A DNA stretch of 32,059 bases from Pararhodonellum marinum (GCF_015354735.1 NZ_JACEFJ010000021.1:1-32059), one strand, 5' to 3'; counted from the stretch's first letter, positions 23,353 through 30,799 are shown. Numbers and translations: made by a program. Notes: generated from the sequence alone by a model not told the origin.

Positions 23353-23573
23353 AATGTCATTTGCCTGAATTGATATGGCAAAGGTGGGCAATGTCACAGA
23401 AGGAGTATTTACCATTTGGTAAAAAAGGATTAAACCGATTTTGTCTAATTCCATTCATTGATCACTTATCAATTGCTCCTTTTTATAGGAGCATGGATAT
23501 TCTTGATAATAAAAGCATGGCACAAAAAGAAAACCTTTATTTTAGCCCTTTAAAAACCCTTAGTAAAAAAGCT
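23353..23573. promoter_or_regulatory. divergent regulatory region with several dyads
   Basis: Between the SRPBCC-SDR operon and the Crp-type gene lie three inverted repeats: TTTACCA-TT-TGGTAAA (23408-23423), ATTGAT-CACTT-ATCAAT (23457-23473), and hairpin GCTCCT-TTTTAT-AGGAGC (23475-23492). The second resembles the FNR-type TTGAT...ATCAA site, with spacer 5 instead of 4. No clean TAnnTTTG is visible. Confidence 0.45.
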
Positions 23574-24155
23574 ATGTCAACCAAGATGGAAGAATCGATA
23601 CAAAGTATTTTCCAATTACCTCAAGTGGTATTAGCAGAAGTTTGTGATGCTTTTAAACCCCTTGATTTGCCCAAAATTTTTTTCCTACTTAGGTCGGGTA
23701 AGATTTGTCATAACATTTGGTTTGTCCAAAGTGGATTGACAAGACATTTTTATGTTGATGATAGAGGTAAGGAGCGGAACACTTGGTTTACAGTAGAAAA
23801 CAACTTTACGACAGATATACCCTCGCTGCTCAATCAACAACCCGCCAGAGAGAACATACAACTTTTGGAAGACAGCATCATATATGCAATTGCATATTCT
23901 GATGTTCAAAAGCTTCAGCAAAAGCATCATGCTTTCTGTATTTGGTATATAAAAATGCTGGAAAACAACTATTTTCACCAAATAGAACAAAGAATTGACG
24001 AACTTCAATTTATGAATGCAACCGAACGCTATTTCAATCTATTGAAAAAAGAACCATCATTCTCCCAAAGGATATCATTAGGCAATATCGCTTCTTACCT
24101 CAATATTTCGCAAGAAACCCTAAGCAGGATTAGGAACGAAAAGCCAACTTTTTGA
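23574..24155 (+). CDS. Crp/Fnr family transcriptional regulator
   Basis: From ATG 23574 the product is 193 residues, the normal size for this Bacteroidota Crp-like subfamily; the open frame extends to 23361 but that stretch is the divergent promoter region. It has the beta-roll ligand domain (NIWFVQSGLTRHFYVDDRGKE, then NFTTDIPSLLNQQPA), a dimer helix and the HTH RISLGNIASYLNISQETLSR. No Fe-S Cys cluster like that of FNR. Its 3' end contains the first of two FNR-like boxes that precede the outer-membrane protein at 24248, so it is likely to control that gene and perhaps the divergent SRPBCC-SDR operon. Confidence 0.85.
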   Translation: MSTKMEESIQSIFQLPQVVLAEVCDAFKPLDLPKIFFLLRSGKICHNIWFVQSGLTRHFYVDDRGKERNTWFTVENNFTTDIPSLLNQQPARENIQLLEDSIIYAIAYSDVQKLQQKHHAFCIWYIKMLENNYFHQIEQRIDELQFMNATERYFNLLKKEPSFSQRISLGNIASYLNISQETLSRIRNEKPTF

Positions 24156-24188
24156 TTTAGGTCAAATGCTTTTTTGATGTAGGTCAAA
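24149..24188 (+). promoter_or_regulatory. tandem FNR/CRP-type boxes
   Basis: An 18-bp direct repeat with one mismatch: TTTTTGATTTAGGTCAAA (24149-24166) and TTTTTGATGTAGGTCAAA (24171-24188), 22 bp apart (two helical turns). Each contains TTGAT-N4-GTCAA, one base from the FNR consensus TTGAT-N4-ATCAA. Relative to a start site of about 24223 they centre near -43 and -64, typical activator positions. Confidence 0.65.
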
Positions 24189-24209
24189 ACACTTCAGCAG
24201 TCACCCACA

Positions 24210-24217
24210 TAATTTTG
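24210..24217 (+). promoter_or_regulatory. -7 element TAATTTTG of the outer-membrane protein/amine oxidase unit
   Basis: An exact match to TAnnTTTG, 31 bp before the ATG at 24248. There is no TTG at the -33 position; instead the second FNR-like box ends 21 bp upstream, as expected for an activator-dependent promoter. Confidence 0.6.
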
Positions 24218-24247
24218 CACTAACAAAACAGACTCAGTTAGTGCATC

Positions 24248-24913
24248 ATGAAAAATTTAATTTTTATAATCTTGGTAATGTACGTGCCGCATGCTTTTGG
24301 ACAAATCCCAACGGAAGTACTTATTGGCAACAAACAAACTCATTATATAAATTATTGGCAAAAAGAGATTGATAGCAATGGCAAATTCAACCTCTTTACC
24401 TTAAGCAGGTTTGCCATAGATTATCAAGATAAAACCTACAATAATTTTTCTATTGAAGGACAATTGACTTACCAATTAACTAATTGGTTGGGTATTTCTG
24501 CCGGTGGAGGATTTGAAGGAGAATCTTTTGTGCCTTCCATTGGATTGAACCTAAGTTATGTCAATGCAAAGGGTGATTTATTTATTGAAACTTATCCCAC
24601 AGTCCTTTTAGACGACATTAAATCATTTAATTTGCTTGGATTTGTAGGCTACACCCCGCAATTAAACGATACATGGAGTATTTTTTCACAGCTAATTTTC
24701 AGCACAAACCTTTTAACTGATAGAACACCTTTTAGTCCTCAAAGGGATATTCTCGGTCTATTTACAGCGCATCAGCAAAGTATTCAACTTCTAAGGATAG
24801 GTTTAGACTTCAAACAGAAATTTCAATTTGGCATAGGTGCAGACTTCAACCAATTCTTTAAAAACCAAGGCAATTTCCAGAATTATGGTTTCTTTTTACG
24901 AATAACACCTTAA
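24248..24913 (+). CDS. outer membrane protein, paralogue of 28999-29673
   Basis: A 221-residue exported protein with a signal peptide (IFIILVMYVPHAFGQ). It then has amphipathic beta-strands with alternating hydrophobic residues (FSIEGQLTYQL, LGISAGGGFEG, GLNLSYVN, LFIETYPTV), consistent with a small 8-10 strand barrel. The C-terminal block QLLRIGLDFKQKFQFGIGAD followed by FNQ is nearly shared with the other paralogue in this window. No named family recognised. It is preceded by tandem FNR-like boxes and followed after 69 bp by an amine oxidase on the same strand. Role unknown; perhaps a channel or sensor coupled to the redox enzyme. Confidence 0.75.
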   Translation: MKNLIFIILVMYVPHAFGQIPTEVLIGNKQTHYINYWQKEIDSNGKFNLFTLSRFAIDYQDKTYNNFSIEGQLTYQLTNWLGISAGGGFEGESFVPSIGLNLSYVNAKGDLFIETYPTVLLDDIKSFNLLGFVGYTPQLNDTWSIFSQLIFSTNLLTDRTPFSPQRDILGLFTAHQQSIQLLRIGLDFKQKFQFGIGADFNQFFKNQGNFQNYGFFLRITP

Positions 24914-24982
24914 TGGAAAGATACCATTACGGTAGTCTTAAAAATCAAGAATTTTAATTTATCAATCATCAATAGCCATAAA

Positions 24983-26299
24983 ATGAACAGATCAGATTTT
25001 ATGAAGAACATATCCCTATTAGGACTAAGCACAATGATGTTTCAAAGTTTTTCTTTTGGGGAGAGTAAGAAACCTAGCCAAAAAATCGGAGTGATCGGAG
25101 CAGGTATTTCAGGCTTATATTTAGCAGACATTCTCAAAAAACAAGGACATAAAGTCACTATACTTGAGGCTAAAAATAGAGCTGGAGGTAGAATTTTTGA
25201 AAATGAAGGGTTTTATTCAAGTCCTGTTGATTTGGGGGCGCAGTGGATACACGGGCATGAAAATGAACTGTATAAAATCGTCAAGAAAAGTAAAACGCCC
25301 ATCTATGTCGATAAAAAAAATGAATCTATTAAATTTCTTTACAAAGGCTTGCTATTAGACGATTTTCCGTCAGAATTTTATCAATTCATAAATGAATTAA
25401 AGCTCAAAACACCTTTTCAAAATGATGTTTCGGTTTTAAATTATGCAAAGCAATTCAGCAATGATTCTGACTTTATCGAGTTGATTGAAAACGTGCTAAC
25501 AGATACTACAACCAAAGCAGAGAGATTTTCAGTTAATGAAGTTGTAAAGATGACACAGCAACTTGACCCTGTGGACTATCAGTTTAAAAATACAACCATG
25601 TATGGTTTTCTTCAAGAAAGATTTGTGAAGGGTTTGAAGGAGGAGATTGTTTTTAACTTCCCCGTTAAAAGTGTATATTATACAAACTCGTTGATTAAAG
25701 TTTCCAATAAAGAAAACCAAAGCCATGAGTTTGATAAAATTATCATCACCGTTCCTATTACCATCCTAAAATCCAATGCCATTCAGTTTGCCCCATTGTT
25801 ACCAAATGACAAGAAAAAGGCATTGGAGCTTATTGGTATGGACAAGGGCTTAAAACTATTCCTAAAATTTGAGAAACAGTTTTTCAAACACAGCATATTC
25901 AATGGGAAGCATGCGGGCTATTACATTGACCCAACTAAAAATGAAGCTTCATCTCAAGGTCTGTTAGCTTCTCTAATTATGGGAATTAAAGCAGAAATGT
26001 ATTACGAAAACCCTCAAAAAGCTATAGAAAATTATCTTAATGAGCTTGATGCTGTTTTTGATGGACAGGCTTCTAAATACTACATTGATAATCTGGCTCA
26101 GGATTGGGGAGCTGAATCTTACATCAATGGTGTTTACAGCTACACCAAGCCCGGGGGTACATCAGCAAGGGAAATAGCAAGAAAACCTATAGGCAACAAA
26201 ATATTTTTTGCAGGTGAGGCGATGAACATCCGCTATGATTACGGTACAGTACATGGTGCCATTGATTCCGCAATACAGGTTTTAAAAGAATTTCAGTAG
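24983..26299 (+). CDS. exported flavin-containing amine oxidase (NAD(P)/FAD-dependent)
   Basis: A 438-residue flavoprotein of the monoamine oxidase/polyamine oxidase group. The N-terminus MNRSDFMKNISLLGLS resembles a Tat-type leader, but the second Arg of the twin pair is Ser. The FAD-binding GAGISG is at 39-44, E62 ends the second strand, then RAGGR (66-70) and GAQWIHG (85-91). The C-terminal FAD motif is FFAGEAMNIRYDYGTVHGAI. It would oxidise an amine, giving an imine and H2O2. It is downstream of the outer-membrane protein by 69 bp, so probably co-transcribed from the FNR-box promoter. Substrate unknown; similar enzymes include polyamine, tryptophan and L-amino acid oxidases. Confidence 0.88.
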   Translation: MNRSDFMKNISLLGLSTMMFQSFSFGESKKPSQKIGVIGAGISGLYLADILKKQGHKVTILEAKNRAGGRIFENEGFYSSPVDLGAQWIHGHENELYKIVKKSKTPIYVDKKNESIKFLYKGLLLDDFPSEFYQFINELKLKTPFQNDVSVLNYAKQFSNDSDFIELIENVLTDTTTKAERFSVNEVVKMTQQLDPVDYQFKNTTMYGFLQERFVKGLKEEIVFNFPVKSVYYTNSLIKVSNKENQSHEFDKIIITVPITILKSNAIQFAPLLPNDKKKALELIGMDKGLKLFLKFEKQFFKHSIFNGKHAGYYIDPTKNEASSQGLLASLIMGIKAEMYYENPQKAIENYLNELDAVFDGQASKYYIDNLAQDWGAESYINGVYSYTKPGGTSAREIARKPIGNKIFFAGEAMNIRYDYGTVHGAIDSAIQVLKEFQ

Positions 26300-26334
26300 A
26301 AGTTAATTTAGAACAAAAGCCCAATATTCAAAAA

Positions 26335-26356
26335 ATAAGCGAGTTGATCTGCTTAT
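26335..26356. terminator. bidirectional terminator between convergent genes
   Basis: A 6-bp stem, ATAAGC/GCTTAT, with a 10-nt loop. On the minus strand it is followed directly by TTTTTG, on the plus strand after 7 nt by TTTTTC. It lies between the amine oxidase stop (26299) and the Crp-type stop (26368) and can serve both. Confidence 0.6.
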
Positions 26357-26367
26357 AGAACGTTTTT

Positions 26368-26937
26368 CTAACTTATATTTTTTCTGATCCTGCTTAGGGA
26401 CTGCTGTGTGATACCCAGATAAGAAGCCAAATAGGATAGCGGGATTCTCAGTGCCATTTTTGGGTATTGCTGCAAAAAATTCTGATAACGGGTTGTAGCA
26501 TCTTCTGCCACCATAGGGCTAATTCGGGATACTTTGTCAAGAAGTGCTTTTGTGGTAATTTGATTGGTGATTTTATCCCAGCCAACAATGGTATTGGCTA
26601 AGTCGGAAAGGCTGCTTCTTTTGAATACAACTAACTCAACGTCTGTTACAGCCTGAATGTACTCGCTTGATGGTATTTGGTAAGAGAAGCTATTTAAGTC
26701 AACCAAAAAATTATTTTCATCAATAAAATATCGGGTAATTTCATTCCCTTCTTTGTTGTAATAACAAACCCTGAAAATACCCTCTAGAATAAAGCCTACA
26801 TTATTTGCAGTTTTTCCAGCTTCAGAAAAATATTCACCCCGTTTCAAAGACCTGATTTCAGTTTTTGACTTGATCAGTATTATCTGTTGATTGGTTAATG
26901 ATCCAAATTGCAAGATAGTTTCAATAAGTTGTTGCAT
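26368..26937 (-). CDS. Crp/Fnr family transcriptional regulator
   Basis: I take ATG 26937 (189 aa), which begins MQQLIETILQFGSL as in relatives; the open frame reaches 26991. Beta-roll: LKRGEYFSEAGKTANNVGFI then LEGIFRVCYYN. C-terminal HTH: PLSYLASYLGITQQSLSRIRK. No FNR Cys cluster, and the usual cAMP pocket residues are not evident, so the signal is unknown. It is convergent with the amine oxidase and shares a bidirectional terminator with it. It is the third member of the same Crp subfamily in the window (with 10412 and 23574), each ending in ASYL...LSRIR, which suggests paralogous regulators of separate modules. Confidence 0.88.
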   Translation of the reverse strand: MQQLIETILQFGSLTNQQIILIKSKTEIRSLKRGEYFSEAGKTANNVGFILEGIFRVCYYNKEGNEITRYFIDENNFLVDLNSFSYQIPSSEYIQAVTDVELVVFKRSSLSDLANTIVGWDKITNQITTKALLDKVSRISPMVAEDATTRYQNFLQQYPKMALRIPLSYLASYLGITQQSLSRIRKNIS

Positions 26938-27025
26938 GGAGGTTTGATTTTCAGACAATTTAAAGTTTTTTGCTCCAAGACAATTTACCAAAAGTTAAAA
27001 ACCCTTTATGTTTCAAACATTCATC

Positions 27026-27430
27026 TCAATGTTCATCACCTTTATAAATCCACATGGGTTCGGTCTGACCTGCCCGTACAAATCCCACTTTTTGATAAAA
27101 GTCAATCGCTTTGCCATCTGCGGTAAGCATCTGCATATGAAAATGGCCATATTTTTCTTGCATTTTCTTGACGATCAAATGTCCGACACCTTTGCCCTGA
27201 TATTCTGGATGAACCAGTAAATGAGGATAATACACCACTAGGTGTCCATCTGAAATCGCATTGCCGATACCCACTAGCCTTTCATAGTCCCAGGCGGAAA
27301 ACAATGAATGCGAATTTATCAAACCCTTGTATAGCTCATTTGGCTTGTCTGCAGAACTCCAATTATTGGCCCGGTATAAATCTAAAATAGCTTCAGGTTC
27401 GATATCCCGTCGCTCTGAAATGATAATCAC
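27026..27430 (-). CDS. GNAT family N-acetyltransferase
   Basis: A 134-residue GCN5-related acetyltransferase. The acetyl-CoA pyrophosphate loop QGKGVG is at 78-83, following VVYYPHLLVHPEY (strand 4), and the C-terminal motif is KAIDFYQKVGF (helix 4/strand 6). The N-terminal SSADKPNELYKGLINSHS matches the short cytoplasmic members that acetylate small amines or protein N-termini; the substrate cannot be given. It lies about 100 bp downstream of nqrB on the same strand, without a visible terminator between them. Start ATG 27430, supported by the normal start of the fold (strand IIISERRDIEPEAI). Confidence 0.88.
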   Translation of the reverse strand: MIIISERRDIEPEAILDLYRANNWSSADKPNELYKGLINSHSLFSAWDYERLVGIGNAISDGHLVVYYPHLLVHPEYQGKGVGHLIVKKMQEKYGHFHMQMLTADGKAIDFYQKVGFVRAGQTEPMWIYKGDEH

Positions 27431-27533
27431 ATCGATTAATTTTTAAACATAGGGTTGAAGATAAAGATAATCAAAGTCACATTTAAAAATCGCTGGCAAA
27501 AAGAGAGCAAATCCACAACAATTAATCCAATTA

Positions 27534-28745
27534 TCAATTCAATATTCTTTTTAACCTTCTTTTCTTGTTTTGTTTCACAATGTAAAAATCAATCAATGGT
27601 GCAAAAGCATTCATCAATAAAACTGCCAACATTACTCCCTCAGGATAAGCCGGATTAAAAACCCTGATTACAATAGTCAAAACACCGATTAAAAATCCAT
27701 AAATCCATTTTCCTGACTCAGTTTGAGTGGCCGTCACAGGGTCGGTGGCCATGTAAACAGCCGCAAAAGCCAATCCACCCATGACCAGATGATAATGTGA
27801 TGGAAGTTCAATAAAGGATGCATCCACACCCAAATACCCCAACCAATTGAAGCACAATCCCATCAAAAAAGCACCTGAAAACACACTGACCATGATCTTG
27901 TAGCTTCCTACACCTGTAAAGATTAAGATCGCTGCGCCTATGAGACAAGCCAAGGTTGACGTTTCTGCAATAGAGCCGGGAATAATTCCCCAAAACATAT
28001 TCCAAAAAGAAAACAGCTCTTGTCCAGACCACAAACCTGCTTGAGAAAGACTTTGGACCACCGTCATACCTCTTTCCGATTCCTGCGCTATAGCCAAAGC
28101 TGTAGCACCCGAATACCCTTCTACCACGTGAGAAGAATCAGGGATATAGGTCCAGACTTCTCCTGATATTTGGGATGGGTAAGAAAAGTACAGAAATGCT
28201 CTGGCGGTCATGGCAACGTTAAGGATGTTCATGCCTGTACCTCCAAATACTTCCTTTGCAATTACCAGGGCAAATGCAGTGGCCAAGGCCACTTGCCATA
28301 ATGGGATAGTTACCGGGAGAATCAATGGAATCAGCATTCCTGTTACCAGAAAACCTTCATTGACTGGATGCTTTCGGATCAATGCAAAGGTAACCTCTAC
28401 GAAACCCCCTACTGTGTATGAAACGAGAATAATTGGCAAAACCAACCTCAATCCCAAAAGGAATTTTTCCTGATAGCCTACAACTTCCCCTATTGCCAAA
28501 AAATGCTGATGGCCTGTATTCCATAGGCCAAACAATAAGACCGGCAAAAGTGAAAACACTACAGTAATCATATATCTCTTCAAGTCAACAGCATCCCTTA
28601 TTTGCACTCCCTTTGTACCGGATGTATGATTGGGAACCATCAAAATGGTATCTATCATATTGAATAGATAGTGCCATTTTTCAAACTTCCCTCCCCTATC
28701 AAATTGAGGTCGAATGTTATTCAGGCTATCTGTAATAAATTTCAT
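27534..28745 (-). CDS. nqrB: NqrB-like subunit of Na+-translocating NADH:quinone reductase, standalone
   Basis: A 403-residue membrane protein matching NqrB along its length, of normal size. Basic N-terminus with FDRGGKFEKWHYLFNMIDT, ten or so TM segments, FGGTGMNILNVAMTARAFLY, and the covalent-FMN motif YSGATALA with T215 as expected acceptor. It then has TDPVTATQTESGKWIYGFLI and FNPAYPEGVMLAVLLMNAFA. In Na+-NQR, NqrB carries FMN and riboflavin and forms part of the Na+ path with subunits A and C-F, which are all absent here. It is 24 bp after the DUF2798 gene and probably its cotranscript. An ApbE flavin transferase must come from elsewhere if FMN is attached. Confidence 0.93.
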   Translation of the reverse strand: MKFITDSLNNIRPQFDRGGKFEKWHYLFNMIDTILMVPNHTSGTKGVQIRDAVDLKRYMITVVFSLLPVLLFGLWNTGHQHFLAIGEVVGYQEKFLLGLRLVLPIILVSYTVGGFVEVTFALIRKHPVNEGFLVTGMLIPLILPVTIPLWQVALATAFALVIAKEVFGGTGMNILNVAMTARAFLYFSYPSQISGEVWTYIPDSSHVVEGYSGATALAIAQESERGMTVVQSLSQAGLWSGQELFSFWNMFWGIIPGSIAETSTLACLIGAAILIFTGVGSYKIMVSVFSGAFLMGLCFNWLGYLGVDASFIELPSHYHLVMGGLAFAAVYMATDPVTATQTESGKWIYGFLIGVLTIVIRVFNPAYPEGVMLAVLLMNAFAPLIDFYIVKQNKKRRLKRILN

Positions 28746-28769
28746 TTTAAGAAAACTTTGAGTGAGTGA

Positions 28770-28997
28770 TTATACTTCCGTTCTTTTGTCAATCCATTTT
28801 TTAATTATCGGGACCAGAATAAAACCTGCTGGAATTGAGAAGAGGCAACCAATTCCAAAATCCCCTAGCCAGATGAACAAAAAGTCTTGACTCCACCCCA
28901 ACCTTAACATCAGGATTGCAAATGACATCACTGCTGTCATCATTACAGAGACCAGGAAAATAAATACAATGTGCGCTTGTTGAGGCTTAAATTTCAT
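28770..28997 (-). CDS. DUF2798 family small membrane protein
   Basis: A 75-residue protein with two TM segments: about 9-30 (IVFIFLVSVMMTAVMSFAIL) and about 42-66 (FGIGCLFSIPAGFILVPII), a short periplasmic or cytoplasmic loop (RLGWSQDFLFIWL) and a basic C-terminal tail KKWIDKRTEV. The pattern FLFIWLGDFGIG then PAGFILVPIIKK matches DUF2798, a family of unknown function. It starts 1 nt after the stop of the outer-membrane protein gene and 24 bp before nqrB, so it is translationally linked to the first and in one transcription unit with the second. It may help assembly or stability of the NqrB protein; that is inference from position. Confidence 0.8.
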   Translation of the reverse strand: MKFKPQQAHIVFIFLVSVMMTAVMSFAILMLRLGWSQDFLFIWLGDFGIGCLFSIPAGFILVPIIKKWIDKRTEV

Positions 28998-28998
28998 T

Positions 28999-29673
28999 TC
29001 AATTGAAGATTTCAGTTCTTACAAATAGGCCAACATTAGTTTTTGACTGTCGATTTGGTCCGTATTGATCAAAATCAGCCCCCAAACCAAACTGAAAGGT
29101 TTTTACATCCAAGCCCAACCTCAATTGCTGAAAACTACGGCTGTGGATTTCCAGTTGATTCCAATTGGTCAGCGCCATTACCTGGGTAAAGAGTCTGACA
29201 TTTTCAGATATTCTGGGCCTGTATTGGATTTGTGTAAATGCCTCGTAGGAAGGGGAAGACTTCAGATGAGCCGCAACAAAAAATACCACCAAATGACTGG
29301 GACCTGCATTGACAAACTGTCCAACTAGGTTGGGGTTGACTCCAGTAAATGTATTGTATGTTCCTCCTACACCCAACCCAACGCCTTTTAGAAAATTGTA
29401 GGCGACATAGGTTTGAATCAATCCTTCATTAAACGGTTTGTCTTGGTCTTGAAAATGGCTATCAAAATAAGTAATATTGAAAAAGTCCCATCGGTGCGCT
29501 TCATCCAAAGGTTTGATCATTATATTTTGAAAAACCAGTTTGTTATGCCCAAGGTGTAGCTCAGTTTGAATTGGTGGACTCATAGGAGGTCTTCCTGCCC
29601 CTTGCTCTTGTGCGTAGCAATTGTTTGAAAAGATGAAGAGCATTAAACAGAAGATGATTATTGATTGTCGCAT
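28999..29673 (-). CDS. outer membrane protein, paralogue of 24248-24913
   Basis: A 224-residue exported protein. Signal peptide IIIFCLMLFIFSNNCYAQ, then a Pro-rich linker (GAGRPPMSPP) and a barrel of alternating strands (WDFFNITYFDSHFQ, IQTYVAYNFLKGVGLGVGG, HLVVFFVAAHL, YEAFTQIQYRP). The C-terminal block LRLGLDVKTFQFGLGADFDQ and the final Phe-rich strand (LFVRTEIF) match the other paralogue. Unknown function. It is the first gene of the run OMP - DUF2798 - nqrB, preceded by a promoter with a -7 element at 29691-29698. An AraC regulator lies just upstream on the same strand. It may be the outer-membrane partner of this redox unit; unproven. Confidence 0.75.
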   Translation of the reverse strand: MRQSIIIFCLMLFIFSNNCYAQEQGAGRPPMSPPIQTELHLGHNKLVFQNIMIKPLDEAHRWDFFNITYFDSHFQDQDKPFNEGLIQTYVAYNFLKGVGLGVGGTYNTFTGVNPNLVGQFVNAGPSHLVVFFVAAHLKSSPSYEAFTQIQYRPRISENVRLFTQVMALTNWNQLEIHSRSFQQLRLGLDVKTFQFGLGADFDQYGPNRQSKTNVGLFVRTEIFN

Positions 29674-29690
29674 AAATCTTAATTTTTATG

Positions 29691-29721
29691 CAAAATTAAA
29701 TCACTTTAACCCTCTCGGTTA
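29691..29721 (-). promoter_or_regulatory. promoter and operator of the OMP-DUF2798-nqrB unit
   Basis: On the minus strand TAATTTTG (29691-29698) matches TAnnTTTG, 18 bp before the start codon, and is nearly identical to the -7 of the paralogous gene (both TAATTTTGCA). An inverted repeat TAACC-N5-GGTTA (29707-29721) covers the -33 region, with no TTG there; a site for the AraC regulator upstream is plausible. Confidence 0.5.
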
Positions 29722-29787
29722 GGATAAATTCGTCAAAAAAATGTGATAATCAATCAATCGTACTAAAACAGGATGCGCGTAAAATCT

Positions 29788-30699
29788 TCAAAATTTATTT
29801 TGCCTACGGTATTGCAATGGAGATAAGCCTGTCGAAGCTTTAAAAAACCGGCTGAAATAACTGGGATCATCAAAATTCAAGGCAAAAGAAATTTCAGAGA
29901 TAGAACTATTACTTTGGATCAGCAAAGATTTACTTTCCAGCAACAAGGAATCCAATATCCATTGGTTGGCAGACTTCCCACTTTCGATTTTGACACATTT
30001 ATTTAGGTGGTTGGGTGAGATATTTAAAAGATCTGCATAATCACCCACCTTTTTCAAAGACCTAATATGATTATTCAAAAGCCTTTTGAACTCAGCTGTT
30101 ATCCTTTCTGAAGAAGACACATTTCTTTTTTCTCCTGCAACAGGAATGTGATTTTCGATCTCAAACAAAACTGCCATTAAAGCCAGTGCCAATTGGGCTT
30201 TTTTATGCTTCAGATCAGTATTCGACAAATCACTTAAGACATCCAATTTATAGCAAATTGAATCTATTTTACCCTGAGACAAATTGATAACTACTAGATT
30301 TGTTTTGAATATAAAAAGTTTATCAAAATAAGGGATCAAACCTTCAAGAAAACTAAGATTAAAGTGACAATAGTAACCTCTGATATCAGGACTGATAAAT
30401 GGAGTTGAGGTGATTTGATTAGAAGGCATTAAAAATACCTGATTGGGTTTCAAGGAATAATTGGTTAAGCCAAAAGTTCTTTGGGCCTCCCCCTCTTTGA
30501 TAACAATAAAATCATAAACTGTCTTTCTGTGAGGTGGGATGGGTAAATTGATAGACGATACAGTATCCTCTAAGCGCTGCACCAAAAACTCTTCCGGATC
30601 AATCAGTTCAATTGATGAATTGTCAAGATTTGAGGAAAAATGAAGTTGACTGAATGCATTGATTGAAAGTGTTGGAATTAAATCTTTCAATTGTTTCAT
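29788..30699 (-). CDS. AraC family transcriptional regulator
   Basis: A 303-residue AraC regulator. The N-terminal cupin-like domain (about 40-160; KTVYDFIVIKEGEAQRTFGL, then LKPNQVFLMPSNQ) is followed by a linker and the two C-terminal HTH units: VGDYADLLNISPNHLNKCVK and SEISFALNFDDPSYFSRFFK with the tail ASTGLSPLQYRRQ. It lies upstream of, and in the same direction as, the OMP-DUF2798-nqrB unit, separated by 114 bp with a separate promoter, so it is the likely activator. A 16-bp palindrome 85 bp upstream of its start (30784-30799) may serve autoregulation. Confidence 0.9.
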   Translation of the reverse strand: MKQLKDLIPTLSINAFSQLHFSSNLDNSSIELIDPEEFLVQRLEDTVSSINLPIPPHRKTVYDFIVIKEGEAQRTFGLTNYSLKPNQVFLMPSNQITSTPFISPDIRGYYCHFNLSFLEGLIPYFDKLFIFKTNLVVINLSQGKIDSICYKLDVLSDLSNTDLKHKKAQLALALMAVLFEIENHIPVAGEKRNVSSSERITAEFKRLLNNHIRSLKKVGDYADLLNISPNHLNKCVKIESGKSANQWILDSLLLESKSLLIQSNSSISEISFALNFDDPSYFSRFFKASTGLSPLQYRRQNKF

Positions 30700-30783
30700 T
30701 TTAAAATAGCTTAATTTCTAACCATTATTTCATCGGAAAAGTTTGAGATTGAATACTCTTCTTCGGCTTATTTAGTTTAGTAT

Positions 30784-30799
30784 TTATTCAATTGAATAA
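30784..30799. promoter_or_regulatory. 16-bp perfect palindrome upstream of the AraC gene
   Basis: TTATTCAATTGAATAA reads the same on both strands and lies 85 bp before the start of the minus-strand AraC gene. Likely operator, owner unknown. Confidence 0.4.

Noticed and set aside
23361-23573. N-terminal extension of the Crp-type ORF
   Set aside because: It overlaps the divergent regulatory region and an opposite start; the family length (about 190 aa) fits the ATG at 23574.
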